DNA of 64,000 nucleotides from Meghimatium bilineatum (lineage: Eukaryota > Mollusca > Gastropoda > Stylommatophora > Philomycidae), in assembly GCA_034231615.1 (NCBI GenBank), contig CM067317.1, positions 43,691,531 to 43,755,530 on the forward strand, in the 5' to 3' direction. Under the pieces are notes generated by a model. It searched no databases and was not told where the DNA came from. It was given only the letters and a program-made list of their open reading frames with translations. The position numbers and the translations under genes are program-made. Positions 61,501 through 63,649 of the stretch are shown here, one piece after another. Every line of letters begins with the position of its first letter. The first letter of the stretch is position 1.

Positions 61501-63649
61501 TGACCTATAGTAACATCTTAAACTAGATTCAAGTTGTCAACTGGACATATTTGTTCCTATTATAAAGAGCGGTTATATTTAATAATATGAGGTTGGCGTG
61601 TTGACCTACTTTACTTCAATATCAACAACACTGAACCGTTCAATATGTAACTCAGTGCGGTATCGTATGAACGCAATCATCAACTGATGGTCTGAGACGT
61701 GTTCAGGCTCTATGCTCCACTGACAGCCAGTTAGGAAGTTGCTAATGCTGAGAACACCCCCAAAAAAGCATGACGGTTTTGTCAAAATATTACTCGTAAA
61801 GACGTAAAGTCTGATTTATGGCGTATTTACGCGTAGTATGAGACGCGATAATTTATCGACCTACCGGTTACACATGCGCATCCCAGCAACGAGTTGTAGA
61901 CATCATGGAATATAGTGAGACGCATAGAAAACTATTGTCATCTACTGCATCGAACTTCGTTTCCAGTCGTCTCGATTCGTCTTACCAATGGTTTTAAATA
62001 AGCTCCGACAAGAGAGTGTAGTCGACACTTTGTACAACTCCTCTTCCCTTAAATCAAAATTCCTAGTGCAAGTAATTTTCACATCCACAAAAGATCACTC
62101 GAAGAGAAAAGGATTTCCCACTGACCTTAAGTGCATGGAATGTACGCACACTTCTCGACAAAAGTTATTAACATCAAATGGCAAGACAAGATTTCGGATA
62201 CCGCTGCCTTTGATAGATCTGGTATCCCTAGCATTGATATTATTCTGATGCAGACACAGAATCTTAGGGCAGGTCATCTGGAATGTATGCCAGATCATCA
62301 CCTGCAAAAGACACTTCTCTATGGTGAGTTGCAGAAGAGCAAACGTTCTCAAGGTGGCCAAAAGAAGCGTTATAAGGACCCGTTAAAGACCTCACTGAAA
62401 GCTTTTGAAATAGACCAAGATATATGAGAAAATCTTGCACAAAATAGAACTACAGCGCGGCCGCTCCATAGTCAAAAAAGTGCAGCAACCTGTAATAGTA
62501 TATAAATGCAGCAGATCAAAAGTCGAGAGTAGCTAGAAAGTCACAGATAGACCAAAAACCAGCTACAACGGTCATCCCAAGCCATAACTGTACATAGACA
62601 TTTGCGGCCTGAATAGGTCTTATTAGCCATTTACGAACTCACAATCAATGACATAACTCATTTAATTTCAAAAGTGGATTTAACAAATAGTCATCATCAC
62701 TTGTGATGGACGAACAACATAATATAAACGAGATTCATCATTGCAGCAGCTTATATTAAACTATTTCCTCATTCTTCTTCTTTCCTTCCTCTTTTATCCT
62801 TTACGGGTGTCGAGGGAGATACAATGTTCTTGTTCTCGCTTTTCTGGCAGCTTCAGATAATGTTATTTGGTGTTCGTGTAATGTCTCTTTGATGTTGCCG
62901 ATCCAGCGTACTCTAGGTCTACCATTGGCTCTTCTTTCTGCTTCTCTTCTCTTCGCATATGCTTTATAAACTAATGAATCACACGGTATTCTTTCCAGAT
63001 GACCAAACCATTGTATCTGTTGGTTTTGTATGTATTGTAGAATTGATATGACACCCACTCTTTCTCTTATGACATCGTTTCTAATTATGTGTCTTCTGGT
63101 CACTCGTGTGGTTTTTCTCAGACATCTCATCTCTGTTGTAACCAGTTGTCTCTTGTGTTTTGTTATTAAGGACCATGTTTGACATTGGTAGCACAGGGTT
63201 GGAATGAAGATACTTTGAATAAGATGTTTTGTTGTTGACATTGGTAGCATTTTAATATTTCATCATTGCGATGACTTATGCTAAATTAGATTTATTATTG
63301 CAACAATTAATGTTAAACTAGATTTATTATTGCAACAACTTATGTTAATTTATATTTATAATTACAACGACTTGTGTTAAACTGAGGTGACTGTGTGATC
63401 TCAGTGACAACCACTTGTTGATTTCTTCCCTTAGAATTCATGATTCTCAAAGGAATTGTGAAGTATTACGGACAGAAACGCGTTCTTGGAAACATTTGCC
63501 TGGCTTTTCCAAAAGGAGAGTGCTTTTGTGTTTTAGGAAAAGAGAAAACTGGCAAGTCCACGCTAATGAAGATCATAAATGGTCAGCTGTTTCCAACTTA
63601 TGGGAATGTTCTAATTAATATGACAGAAAGATTGACCACATTTTTCAAG
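28427..63649 (+). CDS. ABC transporter, subfamily A type, C-terminal half (11 exons, partial)
   Basis: Exons 28427-28505, 32069-32247, 33332-33478, 36891-37064, 38583-38834, 41203-41336, 45756-45910, 50268-50486, 53962-54061, 60764-60882 and 63435-63649 join into 1773 nt, 591 codons without a stop; phases match at all ten junctions. The product is the second half of a full-length ABCA-like exporter: linker (1-26), first helix of TMD2 (about 60-77), extracellular domain (about 78-248, with N-glycosylation sequons), helices near 250-272, 292-318, 332-352, 358-385 and 459-474, an acidic DDDDVDAEHKKI stretch (502-513) and NBD2 with Walker A GKEKTGKST (554-562). ABCA proteins move lipids or amphipathic molecules across membranes; the substrate here is unknown. 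NBD1, the start codon and the end of NBD2 are not in evidence. I infer subfamily A from domain order and motifs such as ERTKGSRHLQNLAGV. Confidence 0.88.
28860..29345 (+). mobile_element. Non-LTR retrotransposon 3' end
   Basis: Two nearly joined + frames encode IIKCYIYSILMYGSETWTLN, FRRIGRTSWNEKKTN and, after a stop and shift, GKRARGRQRFKWESNITRWT. This is the thumb/C-terminal part of an RTE-like or related RT. A diverged minus-strand copy of the same family lies at 30.65-31.62 kb. Confidence 0.75.
29346..29906. other. Intron; tRNA-like SINE fragment and poly-T, no gene
   Basis: Around 29395-29460, 'gcgttcgagcgtcggtctca' and 'gtgttcgatctgtggga' look like tRNA A- and B-box regions, so a degraded SINE is likely. 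A T-rich tract is at 29590-29620 and a G-rich run at 29716-29730. Confidence 0.45.
29907..30118. repeat. 22-bp minisatellite
   Basis: Eight to ten copies of 'tttaaatacatgttgaagat' + 'ca', nearly identical, so young. Confidence 0.92.
30295..30500 (-). mobile_element. tRNA-derived SINE (family D)
   Basis: On the minus strand it has a clear B box: the + strand shows 'gaattgaacccgggacctca', the complement of GGTTCAAxTC. The body 'aataaaagccgctttgcca' matches 46035-46075 ('aataaaggtggctttgcca'). Confidence 0.65.
30655..31620 (-). mobile_element. Minus-strand copy of the 28.9-kb retroelement, split by a SINE
   Basis: Read on the minus strand, 31620-31488 encodes FTSKQIVNKLKLRIIKCYIYS, as at 28.87-28.95 kb. 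After the inserted SINE (31030-31474) the alignment resumes at 31016 and runs to 30655 with recognisable DNA similarity ('agaagaataaggagaacatc' versus 'agaagaatagggagaacatc'). Stops are present. Confidence 0.75.
31030..31474 (-). mobile_element. tRNA-type SINE (family B) with 13-bp target duplication
   Basis: It is flanked by gtttcaaagccag (31017-31029) and gtttcaaggccag (31475-31487), 12 of 13 identical, and sits inside a retroelement fragment. The minus strand contains a B box ('ggttcaattcccgtc') near 31080 and a second partial one near 31460, so the insert is slightly more than one monomer. Relatives are at 51.2-51.43 and 52.9-53.32 kb. Confidence 0.75.
31700..31985 (-). mobile_element. 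tRNA-derived SINE copy (family T)
   Basis: The minus strand shares 'cttgaagctacggagttacg' followed by 'tgctatga' with the copy at 38.3 kb, and 'aaagtcaatcctctacgcc' near its tail. The tRNA-like head is near 31960. The + strand is quoted reversed in this family. Confidence 0.7.
31986..32068. repeat. Short tandem duplication before the exon
   Basis: Two copies of an about 44-bp stretch ('taataacaacagtgctgtgc' and 'taattacaacagtggtgtgc', each followed by 'acaatatatacca') lie directly upstream of the acceptor of the exon at 32069. Confidence 0.75.
32069..32247 (+). CDS. ABC transporter exon: start of TMD2, first helix
   Basis: 179 nt, phase 1 to 0. It encodes GKPTLTGIGLSVSRLYGLLV followed by KKTLYCIRSK, then a hydrophobic run MVPLCLMWIGLLLL. 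ABCA proteins begin TMD2 this way: L(T)G..L....ALLxKRxLxxxR, a cytoplasmic helix and then the membrane helix. Acceptor 'ttgttgcag', donor 'gttagc' (weak but GT). Confidence 0.85.
32465..33000 (+). mobile_element. Non-LTR reverse-transcriptase 3' fragment
   Basis: The + translation shows IFPVATYGCETWTIEKW and, later, KVPGKRTNVRPRLQLTHNIE with LEETEQLIQ. Stops and frameshifts mark it as dead. It lies just after the exon ending at 32247. Confidence 0.7.
33000..33066. repeat. GACA/GATA microsatellite
   Basis: 'agacagacagatagatagac' and similar tetranucleotides, fading into TA-rich sequence. Confidence 0.85.
33332..33478 (+). CDS. ABC transporter exon: extracellular domain 2, first part
   Basis: 147 nt, phase 0 to 0, 49 codons. 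It encodes IDLTTSLDGATVAYAVNI then DKHNSALNMADTYRDIIK, the start of the large extracellular loop after the first TMD2 helix. The acceptor 'ctacattcaag' has a modest pyrimidine tract; the donor is 'gtaaca'. Confidence 0.75.
33479..33977. other. Intron, no feature seen
   Basis: AT-rich sequence with one short direct repeat ('aatctacttgtca' twice near 33690-33730). Confidence 0.5.
33978..34460. mobile_element. 483-bp foldback element (long inverted repeat)
   Basis: The left arm (33978-34196) and right arm (34236-34460) are imperfect reverse complements around a loop of about 39 bases. For example, left 'taatgaagttttactaaact' pairs with right 'agtttagtaaatcttcatta', and left 'gaaatgaccacactacac' with right 'gtgtggtgtggtcatttc'. 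The ends are AGTACTCA/GTGAGTACT. There is no coding. It resembles a foldback MITE; a clean target duplication was not identified. Confidence 0.8.
34570..34750 (+). mobile_element. SINE family A copy (GAAGAA tail)
   Basis: Starts near 'cgccgaagacggatgtgttg', contains 'tctggactacatcc' and ends 'gagaatgaacgctgaagaag' + 'aaga'. The closest match is 55960-56115. The frame at 34527 is a by-product. Confidence 0.8.
34751..35064. other. Intron, no feature seen
   Basis: AT-rich sequence without motif or repeat that I can recognise. Confidence 0.5.
35065..35230. repeat. GAT-rich imperfect trinucleotide tract
   Basis: Loose runs of GAT/AAT/GGT. The acidic (+) and His-rich (-) frames are artefacts. Confidence 0.75.
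35231..35700. other. Intron, possible retroelement debris on the minus strand
   Basis: The minus strand around 35290-35490 may contain degraded polyprotein tail sequence, but no motif is clear enough to call. Confidence 0.35.
35701..36440. repeat. 21-bp minisatellite with higher-order pattern
   Basis: The unit 'ggtattggtaatggtgatag' + 't' recurs, interrupted by a composite block containing 'cgtgatgatggtggtggtat' and 'ggtactggtgatagt' that itself repeats four or five times. The multiple-of-three length gives long Val/Ile- and Thr/Ile-rich frames on both strands, not taken as genes. Confidence 0.92.
36525..36628. repeat. 104-bp direct repeat, left copy
   Basis: Matches 37795-37899 almost perfectly ('gcttcaccttcgcagtaagt' ... 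'cacacggttccca'). The two copies stand about 1.27 kb apart and bracket the exon 36891-37064. Confidence 0.9.
36764..36890. repeat. 39-bp tandem repeat abutting an exon acceptor
   Basis: Three copies of a unit containing 'ttttcaaatacaggtagtgt' and 'gtaatagtgtgag'. The last copy ends just before 'tttttttcag' at 36881-36890. Each unit includes CAG/GTAG, a joined acceptor-donor-like word. Confidence 0.85.
36891..37064 (+). CDS. ABC transporter exon: extracellular domain 2, middle
   Basis: 174 nt, phase 0 to 0. It encodes NIFVGATFESVSDADNLSTH followed by VNITAIYNVQHYHSEPIA. The pattern VGA(S/T)F ... VTALFNNQAYHSPPxA is a hallmark of the ABCA second extracellular domain. Sequons NLS and NIT are present. 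Acceptor 'tttttttcag', donor 'gtaagt', both strong. The exon is preceded by a 39-bp tandem repeat and lies between two direct copies of a 104-bp sequence. Confidence 0.88.
37065..37640. other. Intron, no feature seen
   Basis: AT-rich with a TTA-rich run at 37080-37110. Confidence 0.5.
37640..37770 (+). mobile_element. SINE-like repeat ('catgtcgtaagtggcgga' type)
   Basis: Contains 'catgtcgtaagtggcggata' and 'tgtcccatctcgtataggat'. Same family as 20.45-20.69 kb and the short piece at 5.24 kb. Confidence 0.65.
37795..37899. repeat. 104-bp direct repeat, right copy
   Basis: See 36525-36628. There are three or four differences, including one inserted T and AAATAACG versus CAATAACG. Confidence 0.9.
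38205..38420 (+). mobile_element. tRNA-derived SINE (family T), best head
   Basis: Begins 'gatctccctggcgtagtggt' + 'taagc', an A box of tRNA type (TGGCGTAGTGG), and shares 'acttgaagctacggagttac' with 31.8 kb. The B box is worn. It ends near 'aagtcaatcttctacaac'. Confidence 0.7.
38440..38526 (+). mobile_element. SINE family A, 3' fragment
   Basis: 'ttctccggactacatcctac' followed by 'gcaaaagaagaagtag' matches the tail half of family A. It lies about 60 bases before the exon at 38583. Confidence 0.65.
38583..38834 (+). CDS. ABC transporter exon: end of extracellular domain and next helix
   Basis: 252 nt, phase 0 to 0, 84 codons. It encodes VAAVMKALYHYSMQQNRNIT (as the 'ALxLVNNAIL' helix of ABCA), then LNLAILPLPLTSKEQE, as in 'xxxxPLPxT', then a membrane helix SILLLASMTFLVSMFVHILV followed by QERT, the conserved (I/V)(Q/K)ER that ends this helix. 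Acceptor 'ttacttcacag', donor 'gtaatg'. Confidence 0.9.
38835..39272. repeat. Intron with a short 'tttcactaagaaattcacta' repeat at 38960-39115
   Basis: Four or five imperfect units with 'aagtttcac' and 'aaattcacta' words. Two copies of 'cttaatcaagatataaa' occur at 38928 and 39143. No gene. Confidence 0.65.
39273..39515 (-). mobile_element. Non-LTR retrotransposon 3' fragment
   Basis: The minus-strand frame reads RRKRVWFGHVTQHDSLSKSI then GGRRKGGEKRVWINNIKVWT. It is closely related to the tail of the 56.6-57.8 kb element (KLAWFGHVCRHDSLSKTI ... GGQIKTWTDNIKEWT). Confidence 0.8.
39516..40049. other. Intron, no feature seen
   Basis: AT-rich; the minus strand to about 39650 may continue the retroelement fragment (TNIYVRNK-like word). 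Confidence 0.4.
40050..40280 (+). mobile_element. I-clade-like non-LTR C-terminus
   Basis: The + frame ends QHDVRTKVCPQETDLKVKLW then GNREDFLLTTEFMEAVHIPV and a stop, the typical end of RNase H-bearing non-LTR polyproteins. Confidence 0.65.
40296..40365 (+). mobile_element. SINE family A fragment
   Basis: 'agaagaagaagaaacaccgc' followed by 'tctcaggactacattctgct'. The centre of family A is recognisable; the ends are lost. Confidence 0.55.
40400..40640. repeat. About 20-bp minisatellite ('caagcaagatgtttcaca'), left part
   Basis: Irregular units of 'acaagcgagatgtttgataa' type. The array resumes at 40965-41170; a TTC microsatellite and a retroelement fragment (40643-40960) lie between. Confidence 0.85.
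40643..40960 (-). mobile_element. I-clade-like non-LTR C-terminus inserted in a minisatellite
   Basis: The minus frame reads SEQVIIFRLRTGHNRLNSHL then VPSPLCPCGKAAHTTEHILQ, the C-terminal CPCG...TxxHxLxxC region. It is followed on the minus strand by a poly-A and (GAA)n tail, seen as TTC repeats at 40635-40660 and T-run at 40690. The flanking DNA on both sides belongs to the same minisatellite. Confidence 0.8.
40961..41170. repeat. About 20-bp minisatellite, right part
   Basis: Continuation of 40400-40640. It ends about 30 bases before the acceptor of the exon at 41203. Confidence 0.8.
41203..41336 (+). CDS. ABC transporter exon: SRHLQ coupling segment and helix
   Basis: 134 nt, phase 0 to 2. 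It encodes KGSRHLQNLAGVTPLSFYLS then TLLLDLIVYTVECLVIFSPF. The segment matches the ABCA signature (S/A)KHLQxxSGVxxxxYWxxxxxxD that follows the QER motif. Acceptor 'atatgttctcag', donor 'gtaagt'. A longer frame starting at 41193 in another register is a shadow. Confidence 0.92.
41355..41475 (-). mobile_element. Non-LTR 3' end with TGAA/TTCA tail
   Basis: The minus strand reads ELHRIALNRQNWRDLTSALC then ANFQRKRKMNE and ends in a (TGAA)n tail, seen as 'ttcattcattcattcatttt' at 41350-41370. Compare TDRQAWRTMTSALCANLAKK at 55.45 kb. Confidence 0.8.
41453..41558. repeat. 41-bp near-perfect hairpin with 24-base loop
   Basis: Left arm 41453-41493 and right arm 41518-41558 are reverse complements at 39 of 41 positions. 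The left arm overlaps the end of the retroelement fragment, so the right arm is an inverted copy of that sequence. Confidence 0.9.
41560..42360. other. Intron, no gene seen
   Basis: AT-rich; minor GAT run at 42210-42245. Confidence 0.5.
42365..42822. repeat. 20-bp minisatellite 'tgatagactgacaacctgtc'
   Basis: About 22 copies with few variants ('gtgtgatagatagactgaca' is a four-base expansion). Minus-strand CQSIxQVV frames are by-products. Confidence 0.93.
42880..43345 (+). mobile_element. Non-LTR fragment with RNase H motif and C-terminal tail
   Basis: The + strand near 42895 reads PSHCGVPGNKRTDGQIK, matching the RNase H motif SHCGVxGNExADxxAK. Near 43085 it reads ILRLTTEHNRLNKHMHRMRL, matching LRTGHNRLNSHLNRLRL at 40.9 kb. 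Frameshifts are present. Confidence 0.75.
43400..44280 (+). mobile_element. Decayed reverse-transcriptase region
   Basis: A 148-codon frame (43425-43871) holds IPELRYADNTTLLAHSQAGL (RT motif C, YADN in place of YADD) and the CEYLSSLI / IKRLAIASKN thumb. Broken sequence to CFGHIKRLG and CDDCYVLSRICYL follows. The related minus-strand tail at 45.3 kb ends CDECYIMFRICYMMT. Confidence 0.8.
44390..44520. repeat. AT-rich 'aatataataccctaacatt' repeat
   Basis: Five or six imperfect units of 18-30 bases, placed at the tail of the following SINE. Confidence 0.75.
44521..44700 (-). mobile_element. SINE family A copy, inverted
   Basis: Reverse complement of the family: begins with TTCTTC and 'agcgttcattcgcaaactcc' and ends 'caacacatccatattcgacg'. 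Nearly full length. Confidence 0.8.
44880..45245 (-). mobile_element. Non-LTR 3' fragment related to the 52.7-kb copy
   Basis: The minus frames read FFLFWPLHETGRFREHSHSR and RQFDNLARQGNNNDLDT. The element at 52.68-52.9 kb reads FFFWSLHETGRFGEHSHNRQ and the same RQFDNLARQGNNNDLDT, so the two are close relatives. It ends in TGATGATGA. Confidence 0.8.
45300..45690 (-). mobile_element. Non-LTR 3' fragment
   Basis: Minus frame: MPGKRTRGRRRRSWTQYIKD, then EVSKGCDECYIMFRICYMMT. Same family as the tail at 44.1-44.28 kb on the other strand. Confidence 0.8.
45756..45910 (+). CDS. ABC transporter exon: two TMD2 helices
   Basis: 155 nt, phase 2 to 1. It encodes RFQHMIQSDGITLLVMLMCY then GMVSLPLIYSAQFLFQNATK then CVLVLFTLQFAAG. 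The string YGxxxLPLxYxxxFLF is highly typical of ABCA TMD2. Acceptor 'ttatatattcttcag', donor 'gtaaaa'. No overlapping long frame exists in the other registers, so simple open-frame searches miss it. Confidence 0.92.
45911..46160. other. Intron; SINE family D fragment at 46030-46160
   Basis: 'aataaaggtggctttgcca' resembles 30.32 kb. Two short 'ccttcgaaaggta' words follow. Confidence 0.5.
46161..46960 (-). mobile_element. I-clade-like non-LTR fragment (RT to RNase H region)
   Basis: In minus frames, LYETGFSCY-like sequence runs into DYAGVAITTSQIKIERLEKI then QNKAMCNILGCT, the conserved stretch after RT in jockey/I-type polyproteins. A 110-codon frame follows after a shift (46696-46364). Confidence 0.7.
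46961..47300. other. Intron; no clear feature
   Basis: The minus strand may continue the retroelement upstream (RT domain), but stops are dense. Confidence 0.4.
47305..47405. repeat. Tandem duplication, about 65 bp, two copies
   Basis: 'gtaataccaggacgattgat' and 'gtaataccagggcgattgat', each followed by 'agcttttgataag' or 'aacttttgataag'. Confidence 0.8.
47480..47650. repeat. 33-bp minisatellite, five copies
   Basis: Unit 'tgtgatgttcaaatactctc' + 'aaatagcgactaa'. The frames on both strands are by-products of the 33-bp length. Confidence 0.92.
47875..48365 (-). mobile_element. I-clade-like non-LTR C-terminal fragment
   Basis: Minus strand: KAGTKRDNSITVISLTEAKT (after RNase H), then near the end IWPQETYLEKKL, GNDKDLLLTNEVMDVV. 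Compare QETDLKVKLWGNREDFLLTT at 40.2 kb. Frameshifted. Confidence 0.7.
48475..48760 (-). mobile_element. I-clade-like reverse-transcriptase fragment
   Basis: The minus strand reads KYIIFTKSHKVVKENIRLWL, then MNIQHIGLMLDRQLTLKKHV and EKFKYARKMRLRLWVC, the 'xxYLGVxxDRxLTWxxHI' segment after the RT catalytic domain. It may be the upstream part of the element at 47.88-48.37 kb. Confidence 0.7.
48761..49285. other. Intron; no feature recognised
   Basis: Less AT-rich than the neighbourhood. A 106-codon minus-strand frame (48756-49076) has no recognisable domain. Confidence 0.4.
49286..49840. repeat. 106-bp tandem repeat, about four to five copies
   Basis: Words such as 'ctggcccaactctactgtca' and 'gagagaaagggttc' recur at a spacing of 106 bases (49305, 49411, 49517), then decay. 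Higher GC than the neighbours. Confidence 0.8.
49911..50155 (+). mobile_element. Non-LTR 3' fragment
   Basis: The + strand reads SLSKLILQRTVEGLRGKERQ then IRSWIDNIKEW. It parallels DSLSKTILQGTVEGGRSRGG / IKTWTDNIKEWTG at 56.7 kb and has a similar final segment. A (TTA)n tail at 50160-50183 fits an element end. Confidence 0.75.
50268..50486 (+). CDS. ABC transporter exon: helix, FPSF segment and Cys-rich loop
   Basis: 219 nt, phase 1 to 1. It encodes GTCLLVYSLESIHIFHTRFM, then NLKTLLEFIFPSFKFANSSY (the 'LFPxFxLGxGL' segment of ABCA), then a stretch with five cysteines in 25 residues (421-445 of the joined product). Acceptor 'cattttctttccccag', donor 'gtaagt'. In many ABCA proteins the position after the FPxF segment is not so Cys-rich; some do carry Cys-rich loops here. 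Confidence 0.9.
50690..50865 (-). mobile_element. SINE family A copy, inverted, diverged
   Basis: 'tctgcgttcgttgtcaaact', 'caggatgtagtccgaagaac' and 'ggcacatccgacttcag' follow the order of the copy at 63.83-63.97 kb. Confidence 0.7.
50866..51199. other. Intron, no feature seen
   Basis: AT-rich sequence; no repeat or coding signal recognised. Confidence 0.5.
51200..51430 (-). mobile_element. SINE family B copy
   Basis: 'attcaagtaggaagcaacag', 'ctaacggaaatttaattagt' (worn B box) and 'tgtactcaaatcacct' match 31.03-31.2 kb. It contains a 21-base A run at about 51336-51356. Confidence 0.7.
51431..51790. other. Intron, no feature seen
   Basis: A G10 run at 51471-51480. Otherwise no signal. Confidence 0.45.
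51795..52905 (+). mobile_element. Decayed non-LTR reverse transcriptase to 3' end
   Basis: + strand, with breaks: YLCFIDYTKAFDKVK (motif A), LGVRQGCVLSPDLFSV (motif B), NNLRYVNDIVLIVKC (motif C altered to YVND), then a 116-codon intact stretch (52245-52595) with FKYLGATITADGRNSTEIRS and LTYRCESWTI. It ends with LHETGRFGEHSH and (GATGAT). At least five stops or shifts. Confidence 0.85.
52905..53320 (-). mobile_element. SINE family B copy, longer than a monomer
   Basis: 'agtcactgagaacagaccat' at 52911 and 'cgtcactgaaaatggaccac' at 53289 start successive units about 378 bases apart. It joins the 3' end of the preceding retroelement directly. Confidence 0.7.
53321..53961. other. Intron, no gene; TA-rich duplication at 53676-53716
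   Basis: 'atttatatatatatagaaac' occurs twice in tandem. The pyrimidine tract for the next acceptor is weak but ends in 'tatacag'. Confidence 0.5.
53962..54061 (+). CDS. ABC transporter exon: last TMD2 helix
   Basis: 100 nt, phase 1 to 2. It encodes GQHNNHDLAVANAQFILLSS then LFLLLDSETLRVLR. This corresponds to the final membrane helix of ABCA proteins (typically VVFFxLLLLxE). Acceptor 'agtgttttatacag', donor 'gtacat'. The helix is short. Confidence 0.82.
54225..55500 (+). mobile_element. Decayed non-LTR element interrupted by a 54-bp repeat array
   Basis: Before the array: EEHEMLEQEIREIMKNSP then EINGITTEAIRN (region before RT motif A). After it: DTNSEIKTRIALASNAFNRL, SVIPSLTYGCES, then a 91-codon frame (55224-55499) with MWTPDGKRKQGRPKTTLRRT and TDRQAWRTMTSALCANLAKK. 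Most of the RT core is missing at the position of the array. Confidence 0.8.
54431..54754. repeat. 54-bp minisatellite, exactly six copies
   Basis: Unit 'gttaatcggcgatttaacaa', then 'atcgtcattgtaaaactccc' and 'agtgtttctgtaac'. Only four sites vary (atcg/attg, cagt/cagg, tgta/tata). Fifty-four is a multiple of three, so both strands show repeat frames. Confidence 0.95.
55510..55945 (+). mobile_element. Degenerate reverse-transcriptase fragment
   Basis: Words like LGIFPCLVISVKYSLRFLKN and an SGLEKEEDVQMQ region resemble the segment between the endonuclease and RT motif A. Dense stops; low certainty on its limits. Confidence 0.5.
55955..56118 (+). mobile_element. SINE family A copy, nearly full length
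   Basis: 'ttccgccgaagacggatgtg' through 'ctggactacatcctgctgga' to 'gagaatgaacgcagaagaag' + AAGAAG. The best reference copy of the family in the window. Confidence 0.85.
56119..56560. other. Intron, no feature seen
   Basis: TTA-rich at 56460-56490. A nine-A run near 56352. Confidence 0.45.
56575..57832 (-). mobile_element. Non-LTR reverse transcriptase, longest open copy (410 codons)
   Basis: The minus-strand frame 57829-56597 is uninterrupted. It holds AEEQAGFRANRSTVEQIFNI, NFIDFTKAFDRVWHDGLWHI (motif A), TVGVRQGCVMSPVLFNIYLE (motif B), LRFADDIDLIAGSEQS (motif C, catalytic ADD present), FKYLGSSICSDGKCKAELKI (thumb) and the tail WFGHVCRHDSLSKTILQGTV with IKTWTDNIKEWTGLD. The N-terminal endonuclease is absent, so the element is 5'-truncated and not autonomous, though young. 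It lies antisense to the ABC gene within the intron 54062-60763. The + strand frames here are shadows. Confidence 0.93.
57845..58440 (+). mobile_element. Degenerate reverse-transcriptase 3' fragment
   Basis: + strand: TKCEMRCLRKAAKRTIRHVG, similar to TEMRCLRKTTRVTRRHIIRN in the minus-strand element at 62.8-63.25 kb. No open frame. Confidence 0.6.
58441..59520. other. Intron, no gene; purine-rich stretch 59030-59220
   Basis: The minus strand of 58983-59186 gives a hydrophobic frame from an A/G-rich + strand, taken as compositional. Three loose copies of 'gtcaaactg' are at 58610-58660. A short 'gatgtgtcgggccgaagt' near 59336 resembles the head of SINE family A. Confidence 0.45.
59520..59870 (-). 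mobile_element. Non-LTR 3' fragment
   Basis: Minus frame: NHRKSVWCGHVMRHDSFSKT then ILQETVEGRRRRGR, of the 56.6-kb family. Upstream (59870-59810) it shows TYVRDIINTL, like TNVYVRNKVE there. The end carries ATCATCATC. Confidence 0.8.
59871..60763. other. Intron; possible tRNA-like SINE piece near 60600-60680
   Basis: 'gtggtttcgaacctgtcacg' resembles a tRNA B box. Otherwise nothing recognised before the acceptor at 60763. Confidence 0.4.
60764..60882 (+). CDS. ABC transporter exon: acidic linker before NBD2
   Basis: 119 nt, phase 2 to 1. It encodes IIVHRLLNSVKKEQTKTHSI then HDDDDVDAEHKKIHTKWFK. ABCA proteins carry an (E/D)DEDVxxERxRV motif at this point, matched here by DDDDVDAEHKKI. Acceptor 'tctcctggtcatag', donor 'gtcagt'. 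Confidence 0.85.
61005..61388. repeat. 29-bp minisatellite, left part
   Basis: Units of 'aacttctgctaaattagatt' + 'cattattgc', then more diverged 'acttatgttacactagattt' forms. The same family returns at 62735-62760 and 63255-63385. Confidence 0.88.
61389..62090. other. Intron, no gene; C-rich and CA runs near 61440-61480
   Basis: A C9-10 run followed by (CA)n. A frame beginning at 61988 leads into the element at 62.09 kb and is not a gene. Confidence 0.5.
62090..62430 (+). mobile_element. Internally deleted non-LTR element
   Basis: The first part reads LTLSAWNVRTLLDK, the start of an endonuclease domain. Within about 40 bases the other frame reads INIKWQDKISDTAAFDRSGI, then HLECMPDHHLQKTLLYGELQ and KSKRSQGGQKKRYKDPLKTS, the polyprotein C-terminus. 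The region between, normally most of the endonuclease and the RT, is missing. Confidence 0.75.
62431..62794. other. Intron; 29-bp repeat remnant at 62735-62760
   Basis: 'tcattgcagcagcttatatt' matches the 29-bp family. Otherwise no signal. Confidence 0.5.
62795..63255 (-). mobile_element. Non-LTR reverse-transcriptase 3' end, 149 open codons
   Basis: Minus frame 63250-62801: TKHLIQSIFIPTLCYQCQTW, RCLRKTTRVTRRHIIRNDVI, IQWFGHLERIPCDSLVYKAY, then NGRPRVRWIGNIKETLHEHQ. It is uninterrupted and ends with an A-rich GAAGAA tail (TTC run at 62774-62790 on +). 5'-truncated, lacking RT motifs A-C. Inserted in the 29-bp minisatellite. Confidence 0.88.
63256..63388. repeat. 29-bp minisatellite, right part
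   Basis: Four to five units of 'acttatgctaaattagattt' + 'attattgca'. It ends about 45 bases before the NBD2 exon. Confidence 0.88.
63435..63649 (+). CDS. ABC transporter exon: start of NBD2 with Walker A
   Basis: 215 nt, phase 1 to 0. It encodes FMILKGIVKYYGQKRVLGNI (A-loop Tyr region), then CLAFPKGECFCVLGKEKTGK and STLMKIINGQLFPTYGNVLI. The Walker A GKEKTGKST fits GxxxxGK(S/T), but the usual ABCA form is GxNGAGK(T/S)T; N-G-A is replaced by K-T around the conserved glycine. Acceptor 'ttcttcccttag', donor 'gtaaga'. Q-loop, signature and Walker B lie beyond the window. Confidence 0.92.
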
